Below the pieces are notes generated by a model. It ran no database searches, was not told where the DNA came from, and was given only the letters and a program-made list of their open reading frames with translations. Shown piece by piece: positions 17,374-26,241 of a DNA stretch of 64,000 nt; position 1 is the first letter of the stretch, and the number at the start of each line of letters is the position of its first letter. The stretch comes from Actinobacteria bacterium HGW-Actinobacteria-2 (GTDB lineage: Bacteria > Actinomycetota > Actinomycetes > Propionibacteriales > Propionibacteriaceae), in NCBI GenBank assembly GCA_002841335.1, contig PHEY01000005.1, positions 1 to 64,000 of the forward strand. Reading direction: 5' to 3'. A program made the position numbers and the translations under genes.

Positions 17374-18015
17374 GTGGAACTTCGCGTCATCGAACACCCT
17401 CTGGTCGCTCACAAGGTGAGCCTGCTGCGTGACATCAACACCGCCAGCGCCACCTTCCGCCAACTGGTCGACGAACTGGTCACCCTGCTCGCCTACGAGG
17501 CCACCCGCGAGGTGCGCGTGGAGCCGGTCGAGGTGGTCACCCCGATCACCACCACCACCGGTGTCGGGCTGAGCCGTCCGCGCCCCCTGGTGGTGCCGAT
17601 CCTGCGCGCCGGCCTCGGCATGCTGGAAGGCATGATGCGGCTGATGCCGACCGCCGAGGTGGGCTTCGTCGGCATGGTGCGCGACGAGGAGACGCTGCAG
17701 CCGTTCACCTATGCCGAGCGCCTTCCCAAGGACCTGTCCGGACGCCAGTGCTACGTGCTCGACCCGATGCTGGCCACGGGTGGATCGCTCGGCGGCACCG
17801 TCCAGTTCCTGGTGGATCGGGGCGCGGACCACATCACCTGCATCTGCCTGATCGCCGCCCCCGAAGGCGTGGAGCACCTGCGCGAACTGGTCGATCCGAT
17901 CGGGGTGCCGTGCACCCTGGTGTGCGCCGCGCTGGACGAGCGCCTCAACGAGGTCGGCTACATCGTGCCCGGCCTGGGCGACGCCGGTGACCGGCTCTAC
18001 GGTCTGGCTCAGTAG
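17374..18015 (+). CDS. upp: Uracil phosphoribosyltransferase
   Basis: A 213-residue pyrimidine-salvage enzyme making UMP from uracil and PRPP. The start reads [20 protein letters not shown]; the PRPP-binding loop is [15 protein letters not shown] near 127 and the uracil-binding [16 protein letters not shown] is at the C-terminus. GTG 17374 gives the standard family length; the longer open frame upstream is not conserved. It is divergent from the TadA-associated gene. Confidence 0.96.
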   Translation: MELRVIEHPLVAHKVSLLRDINTASATFRQLVDELVTLLAYEATREVRVEPVEVVTPITTTTGVGLSRPRPLVVPILRAGLGMLEGMMRLMPTAEVGFVGMVRDEETLQPFTYAERLPKDLSGRQCYVLDPMLATGGSLGGTVQFLVDRGADHITCICLIAAPEGVEHLRELVDPIGVPCTLVCAALDERLNEVGYIVPGLGDAGDRLYGLAQ

Positions 18016-18102
18016 CGAGACCACGACGCTTCCAACGGCTCGGGCGGAGAGCAAGCGCTCTTCCGCTCGCGGCAGTCGCTTGTACGGATTGGCTGCAACG
18101 AT

Positions 18103-18162
18103 TTGCACTCGATTCGCCTCGCAGCGGCGCAACACGCCTGCTATCTCGCGAATCGAGTGCAA
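18103..18162. repeat. 15-bp perfect inverted repeat
   Basis: TTGCACTCGATTCGC at 18103-18117 and its exact reverse complement at 18148-18162, separated by 30 bp. It could be a hairpin after upp, an operator, or a relic of a small palindromic element. Confidence 0.7.
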
Positions 18163-18335
18163 CTTGTTTCACGCGCCACGCATCGCCTCGCGATGTCGCC
18201 ACGCGATGTCGCCTCACGCAGGCTCACCGCTACCGATCGCGACAACAGCCCGCTGCAACGAATCGCCCCCGACTCGTGAGATAGCCGGCGCGTCTTGCCC
18301 GCGTGGCCGCATCCCAGCGCATCTGGTTGCAGCCC

Positions 18336-18341
18336 TAGGGT
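18336..18341 (+). promoter_or_regulatory. -10 box of a leaderless promoter (GNAT gene)
   Basis: TAGGGT lies six bases before ATG 18348, identical in box and spacing to the rarD promoter. Confidence 0.5.
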
Positions 18342-18347
18342 GATTCC

Positions 18348-19016
18348 ATGGACCTGACCACTGCATGGCCACCGTTCGGCGTCCGCATCGAAGCCGGGCC
18401 GCTGGTGCTGCGGCCGATCACCGATGAGGTGCTGCCGCGGCTGATCGAGCTGGCCCTGGACGGCATTCACGCCCCGGAAGCGATGCCGTTCGCGTTCCCC
18501 TGGACCGACGCGCCACCGGCGGAGTTGCCGACCAACTATGTGCAGTACATCTGGGGTGTGCGCGCGAACTGGAAGCGCGAGAAGTGGAATCTCGAGTTCG
18601 CTGTCGAATACGCCGGCGAACTGGCCGGGGTGCAGGCGTTCTTCACCTCCGACTACCTGGTGACCCGCACCGGCGAGACCGGCTCGTGGCTGTCGCGGCG
18701 CTACCACGGCCAGGGCATCGGCACGGCCATGCGCCAGGCCATCTGCGCCTTCGCCTTCGACCACCTGGACGCCGAGGAGATCACCTCAGCGGCCTACGCC
18801 GACAACCCGGCATCCAGTGCGGTCAGCCGCAAGGTCGGCTACCAGCCCAACGGCACCTTCAGAAAGACCCGACGCCCCGGCGAATGGCACTCCAGCCAGG
18901 AATGGCTGCTCACCCCCGAGTCGTTCGTGCGCGGGGTCCCGATCAAGGTCGAAGGCGTCCCCGCCTTCCGCACCTTCCTCGGTCTGGACGAGTCCCCGAC
19001 CGGCGCAGCTCAGTAG
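18348..19016 (+). CDS. GNAT family N-acetyltransferase (RimJ/RimL-like)
   Basis: A 222-residue acetyltransferase of the RimL-like GNAT group. The acetyl-CoA loop is SRRYHGQGIGTAMRQA near 116, followed by SAAYADNPASSAVSRKVGYQPNG, the usual alpha4-beta6 region that distinguishes this group. Possible substrates are ribosomal or other protein N-termini or an antibiotic; none can be chosen. It ends overlapping the menB stop by seven bases (convergent). Confidence 0.85.
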   Translation: MDLTTAWPPFGVRIEAGPLVLRPITDEVLPRLIELALDGIHAPEAMPFAFPWTDAPPAELPTNYVQYIWGVRANWKREKWNLEFAVEYAGELAGVQAFFTSDYLVTRTGETGSWLSRRYHGQGIGTAMRQAICAFAFDHLDAEEITSAAYADNPASSAVSRKVGYQPNGTFRKTRRPGEWHSSQEWLLTPESFVRGVPIKVEGVPAFRTFLGLDESPTGAAQ

Positions 19017-19918
19017 TAGTAGGGGAACTTCTCCCAGTTCGGCGGACGCTTCTCCAGGAACGAGTCGCGGCCCTCGACAGCCTCGTCGGTCATGTAGGCC
19101 AAGCGGGTCGTCTCACCGGCGAACACCTGCTGGCCGATCAGGCCGTCGTCGATGGCGTTGAACGCGAACTTCAGCATCCGCTGCGCCGTCGGGCTCTTGG
19201 CGCAGACCTTCGCGGCCCACTCCAGGCCGACGGTTTCCAAGTCGGCGTGCGGGACGACGGCGTTCACCGTGCCCATCTCGTAGGCGCGTTGGGCGTCGTA
19301 GACCTCGCCGAGGAAGAAGATCTCCCGGGCCACCTTTTGCCCCACCTGGCGCGCCAGGTAGGCCGAGCCGAAGCCGGCGTCGAAAGAGCCGACATCAGCG
19401 TCGGTCTGCTTGAACTTGGCATGCTCGGCCGAGGCCAGAGTCAGATCGCAGACCACGTGCAGGGAATGTCCACCACCGGCGGCCCACCCGTTGACCAGGG
19501 CGATCACCACCTTCGGCATGAAGCGGATCAGCCGCTGCACCTCCAAGATGTGCAGCCGTCCGCCCTCGGCGGCGGCGCGGCGGGCGTCCACGGTGTCGGC
19601 GGTCTCGCCATCGGCGTATTGGTAGCCCGAGCGTCCCCGGATGCGCTGGTCGCCACCGGAGCAGAAGGCCCAGCCGCCGTCCTTCTCCGACGGGCCGTTG
19701 CCGGTCAGCAGGACGCAGCCGACATCGGCGCTCATCCGGGCGTGATCGAGAGCGGTGTAGAGCTCGTCGACGGTGTGCGGACGGAAGGCGTTGCGCACCT
19801 CCGGCCGGTCGAACGCGATCCGCACCGCGGGCACGTCCTTGGCGCGGTGGTAGGTGATGTCGCTGAACTCGAAGCCTTCGACCGGCTCCCAACGCTCAGG
19901 CTGCCACGGGTTGGTCAT
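19010..19918 (-). CDS. menB: 1,4-dihydroxy-2-naphthoyl-CoA synthase
   Basis: A 302-residue crotonase-fold enzyme that cyclises o-succinylbenzoyl-CoA in menaquinone synthesis. Family features: RIAFDRPEVRNAFRPHTVDEL near 33, AFCSGGDQRIRG near 85, VNGWAAGGGHSLHVVCDLT near 145 and the aspartate-containing QTDADVGSFDAGFGS near 170. The C-terminal FPYYY matches MenB. ATG 19918 is chosen because a TAATCT box lies seven bases upstream (leaderless) and the family starts here. No other men gene is in the window. Confidence 0.95.
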   Translation of the reverse strand: MTNPWQPERWEPVEGFEFSDITYHRAKDVPAVRIAFDRPEVRNAFRPHTVDELYTALDHARMSADVGCVLLTGNGPSEKDGGWAFCSGGDQRIRGRSGYQYADGETADTVDARRAAAEGGRLHILEVQRLIRFMPKVVIALVNGWAAGGGHSLHVVCDLTLASAEHAKFKQTDADVGSFDAGFGSAYLARQVGQKVAREIFFLGEVYDAQRAYEMGTVNAVVPHADLETVGLEWAAKVCAKSPTAQRMLKFAFNAIDDGLIGQQVFAGETTRLAYMTDEAVEGRDSFLEKRPPNWEKFPYYY

Positions 19919-19925
19919 GTCGTTC

Positions 19926-19931
19926 AGATTA
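19926..19931 (-). promoter_or_regulatory. -10 box of a leaderless promoter (menB)
   Basis: On the minus strand TAATCT lies seven bases before ATG 19918. Confidence 0.45.
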
Positions 19932-20036
19932 GGGCACGGCTCGGGCGCGCCTCCTCCCTGGGCGCGTGCGATGTGAGGAACCACGCCCTAGGCTGAGGCG
20001 CTGAACGCGTCGCCCACCACGAAGGCCCAGGCACTC

Positions 20037-22334
20037 ATGGCTTCTTCCGGTTTGCTCACCAGGCTCGCCGCACCCTTTGCGGGGGTGGCCCGCCGCCTGC
20101 GCCGCGGCGCGGACGTGCGGCAGCTGATTCGGCTCGGCGTGATTGACCTGGGTTACTACTCCGCCCAGACCGGACGGACCTTCGCCAGCACCCGCGCTGC
20201 TGCCCGGCACTTCGTGAACTCCCCTGCCAGCGCCGGGTTGAGCATCCACCCGCTGTTTGAGCCGTCCGCGCTGCCCGATTGGCGCGAGCACCGAGTGCGC
20301 GCCGCGGTGCGCTATTTCGCTGCACCGCAGCAGAAGGCCTCCCCGCATCCGTTGTTCGACGTGGCCGCCGCAGTCGCTCAGCTGGACGCCGCCGGCGTGG
20401 CCACCGAGGGCAATCCGTGGCTGGCGTGGATCCGCTGGGCCGGCGAGGACACCCGCGTCCCGCTGCCGTCCGGTTCGGGTGAGCTGACCTGGGGTGCATT
20501 GCGCGCCGAGCTGCTCGCCGCTGCCGTCGCCTGGCGCCGGCCTGCCGAGGCACTCACAGAGCCGACCGACCGGCATGGGGTGAGCCTGCTGCTGCCGATC
20601 ATCGGCGGGCTGCACCGGGCCGTCGAACAGGTCGGCCTGGCTTCGACCGACGCCGACCGGCAGCTGGTGATGATCAACCCGACCTCGCGTGCGCAGTACG
20701 CCTGCCTGCGCGGCTTCGGCCTGCTCGCCCCGGTGTTGGTGGTCCGCACCACCGCTGACACGCTCGCCGACGCTTGGAACCGTGCTGCGGTCGCGGCCAC
20801 CGGCGACACCTTGATCTTCCTGGCCCCCGAGACCCGACTGGACGCCCGCGCCATCGATCCGTTGGCAGCCGCGCTGACCGCTGAGGTGGCGATCGCGCAG
20901 CCGCTCAACCTCCAGCCCGACTGGACGATCCACTCTGCGGGTGCCTTCTTCGACGGCGACGCGTGTCCTTCGCCGCTGCTGGTCGGTCACCCGGACGCCG
21001 ATGCGCTGCGCTTGCCGGTGCGTCCGGTGCCGGCCGCCTACTCCCGCGCGGTGGCGATCACCGCGGAGACCTTCACCGCCCTGGACGGGTTCGCCGTCGG
21101 CTACGCCAACGACCTGGCCGAGGTGGACCTCAGTCTGCGCGCACAGGCCGCCGACCTCGGCGTCACAGTGCTGGTGCCGCAGGCGCGGGTGACCGTGGGC
21201 CCCCGCGACGCCAAGCGATACCTCGACACCAGCGCCGCCTCGGCGTCCCGGCTGCGTCAGGAGCACCCGACGCCGCCGAGGGTGACCGAGCCGATCTTCG
21301 CCGCGGCTGGCTTCGCCGTCGACGGGACCCGGCCCGACCCGGTCACCGGCGCCCCGGCCCCCACGCTGACCCGGGTGCAGGTCACGCAGGCACCGCCCCG
21401 GCTGCGCTGGACGATCGACACCCCCGTTCCGGCGGGGCCGCGCGCCGAGCTGTGGGGCGACTGGCATTTCGCCCGTTCGCTGGCCGCCGCACTGGAGAGC
21501 CATGGCCAACAGGTCGCCATCGACACCCGCCAGGCCCGCGACCGGGCCACCCGGGCCTACGACGACGTGCTGGTGTGCCTGCGAGGCACCAACGCGGTAC
21601 GCCCCGGGCCCGCGCCGGTGAACCTGCTGTGGGTGCTCTACGACCACGCCAAGACTCCGGTCACCGCCGAGGAAGCGTCAGGATTCGACGCGGTGTTCGC
21701 CGCCTCGATCTCCTGGGCCGCCGAGCGGACGGCGTCCTGGGGGGTGCCGGTCACACCGCTGCTGCAGTGCACCGACACCTCGCTGTTCTTCCCCGAGCGA
21801 GCCGGCGGCCCGCGGAACGCCCATGCTCTGTTCGTCGGCAACACCCGCAAGGACGGCACCTCGCGCCCGGTCGTGGAGGCCGCACTGCACGGCTCGGTAC
21901 CGCTGGACCTGTACGGCAGCGGCTGGGCCGAGCGCGCGGACGCGGCGGCGTCCGTGGTGGCCGAGCGGGTCGCCAACACCGAACTGGGCCGGCTGTATGC
22001 CGAGGCCGGCGTGGTGCTGAACGATCATCTGCCCGAGATGGCGGTCGGTGGCTTCCTGTCCAACAGGCTGTTCGACGCCGCCGCCTGCGGGGCGCGGGTG
22101 CTCAGCGACGAGGTGGCCGGGATCGAGCTGTTCGGCGGCTCGGTGCGATGCGCCGTCCCGACCGACATCCCCGCCCTGCTGGACGGTGACTTCGCCGACC
22201 ACTGGCCCGGCGACGACGCCCGGCTGGCTACTGCCACGCAGATTCGCGCCGAGCACTCCTTCGACCATCGCGCCGAAACCTTGCTGCAGACCGCCTTGGC
22301 CCGTCTCGACGACGGCGGGTCGAGCAAGCCGTAG
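20037..22334 (+). CDS. Large glycosyltransferase with C-terminal GT-B half (CgeB-like)
   Basis: A 765-residue cytoplasmic protein at the left edge of the glycan locus. Residues 1-190 match nothing I recognise. Residues about 190-400 look like a degenerate GT2-type domain (LLLPIIGGLHRAVEQV...INPTSRAQY...APETRLDARAI) without an obvious DxD. Residues 470-760 resemble CgeB/Glyco_trans_1_2 GT-B folds: FVGNTRKDGTSRPVV, DLYGSGWAER and LSNRLFDAAACGARVLSDE. It probably transfers a sugar in glycan assembly or anchors to an acceptor. The donor is unknown. Confidence 0.65.
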   Translation: MASSGLLTRLAAPFAGVARRLRRGADVRQLIRLGVIDLGYYSAQTGRTFASTRAAARHFVNSPASAGLSIHPLFEPSALPDWREHRVRAAVRYFAAPQQKASPHPLFDVAAAVAQLDAAGVATEGNPWLAWIRWAGEDTRVPLPSGSGELTWGALRAELLAAAVAWRRPAEALTEPTDRHGVSLLLPIIGGLHRAVEQVGLASTDADRQLVMINPTSRAQYACLRGFGLLAPVLVVRTTADTLADAWNRAAVAATGDTLIFLAPETRLDARAIDPLAAALTAEVAIAQPLNLQPDWTIHSAGAFFDGDACPSPLLVGHPDADALRLPVRPVPAAYSRAVAITAETFTALDGFAVGYANDLAEVDLSLRAQAADLGVTVLVPQARVTVGPRDAKRYLDTSAASASRLRQEHPTPPRVTEPIFAAAGFAVDGTRPDPVTGAPAPTLTRVQVTQAPPRLRWTIDTPVPAGPRAELWGDWHFARSLAAALESHGQQVAIDTRQARDRATRAYDDVLVCLRGTNAVRPGPAPVNLLWVLYDHAKTPVTAEEASGFDAVFAASISWAAERTASWGVPVTPLLQCTDTSLFFPERAGGPRNAHALFVGNTRKDGTSRPVVEAALHGSVPLDLYGSGWAERADAAASVVAERVANTELGRLYAEAGVVLNDHLPEMAVGGFLSNRLFDAAACGARVLSDEVAGIELFGGSVRCAVPTDIPALLDGDFADHWPGDDARLATATQIRAEHSFDHRAETLLQTALARLDDGGSSKP

Positions 22335-22416
22335 CGGCGGTGACGTCGTCCGCGCGCCTGCACCTCGCCGGTGAGGGGCGCCGTCGCGGGCTCAGCACCC
22401 GCTGACCACCTCTTGG

Positions 22417-22422
22417 TAACCT
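22417..22422 (+). promoter_or_regulatory. -10 box of a leaderless promoter
   Basis: TAACCT, preceded by TTGG, lies seven bases before GTG 22430. Confidence 0.45.
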
Positions 22423-22429
22423 GACCGTC

Positions 22430-24406
22430 GTGAGTTGGCTTCAGGCGGTGCCGTTGATGGCCGTTGCAGCCACCCTCCTTTTTCTCCCCGGGATCGGCCT
22501 CAGCTACGCCCTGGGCGTGCGCGGGACGGCCTCAGCCGTGGTGGCGCCCGCCTTGTCGGTAGCCATCATCGCGGTGGGCGCCATTGCCACCACCGCTGTC
22601 GGAGTCGCCTGGAACTGGGTGAGCTTCACCGCCTCGGCCCTGCTCCTGATCGCGCTCGCGGCAGTGGCACGCGGGGCCGTTCAGCGCGGGAGCGGGCAGC
22701 GCTTGTCCCTGGGCATCACCATCAAGCCGGGGCCGTTGGTGCTCGGTGTCGGCCTTTCGGCCATCGCCCTGATCACCTGGGCCGTCATCTTCCTTCCTCA
22801 GGCCACGCTGTTCGCTCAGACGTTCGACAACACCTTCCACCTGAACGCGATCAGGTACATCCTCGACACCGGACGGGCGTCCTCCTTCACCATCCGCGAA
22901 GTCACCGGTGGGTCCGGGCTGTATCCGGCCGCCTGGCATGCGCTGGTCGCACTGGTTGCGATGCCGGCGGGTCTGATGCTCAGCCCGGCCGCGATGATCC
23001 CGGTCGCGGTGAACGCCACCACCATCGCAGTCATCGTCGGCGGGTGGGCGATGGGCGTGCTGGCCGTTGCGCAGGTGATTGCGGGACGGTCCGGAATGGT
23101 TGCCATCATGGCCGCCGCGGTGATCTCGGCCATCCCGTTGTTCCCGTGGCTGTTCATCGAGTGGGGCAGCCTGTACCCGAACCTGTTGGGCATGTCGCTG
23201 GTCCCCAGCGTGGTCGCCATCATGTGGGCTGTCGGCCGAACGGCACCATCGACGGCCGCCGACCATCGCGCCGTTCTCGCCGGCGACAACCCGCTGTGGG
23301 TCGCCCTCATCGTGATCGCGGTCGCGGTGGTGGGGGTGACGCTGTCCCACCCGAACGCAGCCTTCACCCTGGCGTGCGTGGCACTGATGATCGCGTTCGG
23401 CGCCTTCACCCGTCGCGTCCGTGCGGCGGGCCTGCCGATCCGGCCGTCGTTCGCCGCTGGTGGCATCGCCCTGGTCCTGGCGGCCGGGGCCCTCGTTTGG
23501 GCTTGGGTCTACCTGGCACCGCCGCTGCCGACGACCCCACCGAGCCCGATCGGAATGCGGGTGGCTCTGACCGAATGGGCGCTGTCCGCACCGGTGAAGG
23601 ACTCGCCAGAAATGTGGGCGTGGCCCGTGCTCCTCGCGCTCGGGGTGGTGGTGGGCGTGAAGCGCCGAGAGTTCACCCCACTCGTCCTTGCGCTTGTCGG
23701 AATGGTGGTCTTCGTCGGGGCGGCGACAGCAAAGACCGCTGAGCTGTCTCGAGCCTTTGGCGGCGTCTTCTATCAGGATCCCCGCCGGATCGCGGTGTTC
23801 TCGCTGATCCTCGCCCTCCCGCTCGCACTCTCGGCTCTCGGCCTGTACGACGACCTGATGGCGAACCGAGCGACCCCGTCCGGACGTCGCTGGTGGGTCG
23901 CGCGGGCGTCCGTGGTGGCCGTGGCGTGTGTGGCCATAGCGGTGCCGACCTGGACGTTGAGCATGGGGCCGCACATCAGCACGCTCGCGACCAAGATCGC
24001 CATCCCGTCACCGAAGCGCTATCTGAGCCCCGACGAGATGGCCCTGATCGAACGGCTGCCTGCTGACGTGTCGCCAGGCACGAAGGTGGTCGGCGACCCG
24101 GGTAATGGCAGTGCCTTCATCTATGCCCTCTCCGATGTCCCGGTCGTCTTCCCGCACTTCTTCACCGACGACTCACCAGCGATGAGTCAGCTGCGCAACC
24201 ACCTCTTCGACCCTGCCACCCGACCGGCTTCGTGTGATGCGGTGCGGTCGACGGGTGCGTGGTACTTCGCCGATTTCGGCCGCGGAAGCACCTTCTTCGG
24301 CGGCCGCCAGTACTACCCGGGTCTGGTGAAACCCGACTACACGATGCTCACCTTGGTCGACGAACAAGGTGCCGCAAAGCTTTACCGCATCACCGGCTGC
24401 AAGTAG
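22430..24406 (+). CDS. DUF6541-like polytopic membrane protein, putative GT-C enzyme
   Basis: A 658-residue membrane protein with about 13 helices. It starts with LQAVPLMAVAATLLFLPGIGLSYALG, typical of actinobacterial DUF6541 proteins in polysaccharide loci. A large periplasmic loop early on carries FAQTFDNTFHLNAIRYILDTG, where FDNTFH may supply the acidic residue used by GT-C transferases. A C-terminal soluble domain of about 130 residues follows (ERLPADVSPGTKVVGDPGNG). A role in moving a lipid-linked sugar onto the glycan outside the membrane is inferred from topology and context. Confidence 0.65.
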   Translation: MSWLQAVPLMAVAATLLFLPGIGLSYALGVRGTASAVVAPALSVAIIAVGAIATTAVGVAWNWVSFTASALLLIALAAVARGAVQRGSGQRLSLGITIKPGPLVLGVGLSAIALITWAVIFLPQATLFAQTFDNTFHLNAIRYILDTGRASSFTIREVTGGSGLYPAAWHALVALVAMPAGLMLSPAAMIPVAVNATTIAVIVGGWAMGVLAVAQVIAGRSGMVAIMAAAVISAIPLFPWLFIEWGSLYPNLLGMSLVPSVVAIMWAVGRTAPSTAADHRAVLAGDNPLWVALIVIAVAVVGVTLSHPNAAFTLACVALMIAFGAFTRRVRAAGLPIRPSFAAGGIALVLAAGALVWAWVYLAPPLPTTPPSPIGMRVALTEWALSAPVKDSPEMWAWPVLLALGVVVGVKRREFTPLVLALVGMVVFVGAATAKTAELSRAFGGVFYQDPRRIAVFSLILALPLALSALGLYDDLMANRATPSGRRWWVARASVVAVACVAIAVPTWTLSMGPHISTLATKIAIPSPKRYLSPDEMALIERLPADVSPGTKVVGDPGNGSAFIYALSDVPVVFPHFFTDDSPAMSQLRNHLFDPATRPASCDAVRSTGAWYFADFGRGSTFFGGRQYYPGLVKPDYTMLTLVDEQGAAKLYRITGCK

Positions 24407-24530
24407 GGCTGGTTCGGTTGCTGTCTATGCAGGCATTGCAGGCCTCAACACAGTTCGGTGACGTGCTAGCTTGGGCGAGGTTGAGCGTGGCCCTGCGATG
24501 AGCCCGCCCCGAGCTGCAAAGGAGATCAGA

Positions 24531-25394
24531 GTGTCGGTACCCGCACTCGAGCAGCCCGGCAGAGGACTCGGGCTTCTGGACGTGTTTCGGAACAACTATC
24601 TGCTGACACTGTTGGTCCGCAAAGAGACCCGGCTCCGCTACCGCGGCTCGATCCTGGGTTGGTTGTGGTCGTATGTGAAGCCGGTCGCGCAGTTCGCGAT
24701 CTTCTACCTGGCCATGGGCGAGTTCATGGGGCTCAACCGATCCATGCCGAACTTCGCGATCTTCCTGTTCTCCGGCCTGATCATCGTCAACTTCTTCTCC
24801 GAAGCATTCGACAACGCCACCCGCTCCATCGTGGTGAACTCCTCCTTGGTGAAGAAGATCTACCTGCCACGCGAGATGTTCCCGGTCTCCAGCGTGATCG
24901 TCTCGTTCGTGAACTTCTTTCCCCAGCTGATCCTGCTGATCGCGGTGGCCACCTTCGTCGGCTGGCACCCGTCCTGGATTCAGCTGGCCGCAATGCCCTT
25001 GGCGATCCTGATCGCCGGTCTCTTCGCCACCGGCCTCGGACTGATGTTCTGCGCGGTGAATGTGGCGCTCCGTGATGCCCAGAACGTGGTGGAACTGATC
25101 GTGCTGTTCACCATCTGGCTCTCGCCGGTCTTCTACCACATCGACCTGGTGGCCAGGGTGCTCCCCGACTGGTTGTTCGTGCTCTACCAACTCAACCCGG
25201 TGACCGCCGCGGTCCGGGCCTTTCACTTTGCCATTTGGATGCCCACCACAGATCAGTCCCCTGGGGTGTGGACGATCATGGGGCCCAACGCGCTGACCAT
25301 GGCCGGCATCGGACTGCTGGTGGCGATCGGGTTCGTGTTCTTGGGGCAGTTGGTGTTCCGTCGGATGGAGAAGGACTTTGCCCAAGATCTCTAA
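24531..25394 (+). CDS. wzm: Polysaccharide ABC-2 transporter permease (Wzm/TagG-like)
   Basis: A 287-residue ABC-2 type permease with six helices. The cytoplasmic N-terminus RKETRLRYRGSILGWLWSYVKP is the signature of polysaccharide exporters such as Wzm, TagG and the mycobacterial galactan exporter. With the following ATPase it should carry a lipid-linked glycan across the membrane. GTG 24531 has AAAGGAG six bases upstream and is preferred to upstream ATG or GTG codons. The ATPase gene overlaps its end by 17 bases. Confidence 0.92.
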   Translation: MSVPALEQPGRGLGLLDVFRNNYLLTLLVRKETRLRYRGSILGWLWSYVKPVAQFAIFYLAMGEFMGLNRSMPNFAIFLFSGLIIVNFFSEAFDNATRSIVVNSSLVKKIYLPREMFPVSSVIVSFVNFFPQLILLIAVATFVGWHPSWIQLAAMPLAILIAGLFATGLGLMFCAVNVALRDAQNVVELIVLFTIWLSPVFYHIDLVARVLPDWLFVLYQLNPVTAAVRAFHFAIWMPTTDQSPGVWTIMGPNALTMAGIGLLVAIGFVFLGQLVFRRMEKDFAQDL

Positions 25395-26136
25395 CCCGGC
25401 CACCTTCGGTGACGACGTTGTGGTCGCTCTCGACCAGGTGTCGAAGACCTTCCGCCTGCGCCGCACCCAGACGCTACGTGAAACGCTGGTGGCTGCGGCC
25501 AGTCGCAAGAAACTCATCGACCAGTTCGAGGCACTCAACGATGTCTCGTTCACCGTCAAGCAGGGTGAGTCGATCGCGTTGATCGGTCTCAACGGATCAG
25601 GGAAGTCCACGACGTTGAAGATGATCTCCGGCGTGCTGAACCCCACCTCCGGCGCGGTGTGGACGCGCGGCCGTGTCGCCGGTCTGATCGAAGTGGGTGC
25701 CGGTTTCCACCCGGATCTGTCCGGACGGGAGAACGTCTACCTCAACGCCGCGATCCTGGGCATGTCGAAGGCCGAGACGGATGCGAAGTTCGACGAGATC
25801 GTCGAGTTCTCCGGTATCGAGCGCTTCATCGACACCGAGGTGAAGCACTACTCCTCAGGCATGTTCGTCCGCCTGGCCTTCTCCGTGGCGATTCACACCG
25901 AAGCCGACGTCCTGCTCGTTGACGAGGTACTCAGCGTGGGCGATGCCCCGTTCCAGGAGAAGTGTCTCGCCAAGATCGCCGAGGTGCAGGCTTCAGGGGT
26001 GACCTTGGTGATCGTCAGCCATGACCTGGGTACGGTGCGGAAGGTGTGTCACCGAGCTCTGCTGATGCGCGACGGTGCGGTGGTGTTCGACGGCGCCGTG
26101 GACGAAGCCTCCGCCTTGATGACTTCTGGTCAGTAG
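25378..26136 (+). CDS. wzt: Polysaccharide ABC transporter ATPase (Wzt/TagH-like)
   Basis: A 252-residue ATPase. Walker A is GLNGSGKST near 73, the signature YSSGM near 160, Walker B DVLLVDEVLSVGD near 180 and the switch VIVSHD near 210. The length shows it lacks the C-terminal carbohydrate-binding domain found in some Wzt proteins, so export is probably not gated by a chain-end modification. TTG 25378 overlaps the permease gene; the N-terminal VALDQVSKTFRL starts the fold soon after. Confidence 0.92.
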   Translation: MPKISNPATFGDDVVVALDQVSKTFRLRRTQTLRETLVAAASRKKLIDQFEALNDVSFTVKQGESIALIGLNGSGKSTTLKMISGVLNPTSGAVWTRGRVAGLIEVGAGFHPDLSGRENVYLNAAILGMSKAETDAKFDEIVEFSGIERFIDTEVKHYSSGMFVRLAFSVAIHTEADVLLVDEVLSVGDAPFQEKCLAKIAEVQASGVTLVIVSHDLGTVRKVCHRALLMRDGAVVFDGAVDEASALMTSGQ

Positions 26137-26241
26137 CGCCCACTCTCGGCCGCGTTGATCAGCGCTGCACGCCGGAGCTGTGAGCGCCCGCGGTGGTAGT
26201 CTGACGGCCGCCTCGACAACCTCTGATGGGAGCGGTTCCCG

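Larger units (their letters stand above)
18016..18347. other. 332-bp gene-free interval with imperfect repeats
   Basis: No gene is supported. It contains a 15-bp inverted repeat (18103-18117 and 18148-18162), a degraded relative of one arm (ACTCGTGAGATAG near 18274) and two close GCGATGTCGCC copies near 18190-18212. The GNAT -10 box is at its end. Confidence 0.6.

Noticed and set aside
19929-21647. 572-residue minus-strand frame
   Set aside because: Shadow of the large glycosyltransferase gene at 20037; low-complexity composition.
22532-23974. 480-residue minus-strand frame
   Set aside because: Shadow of the DUF6541-like gene.
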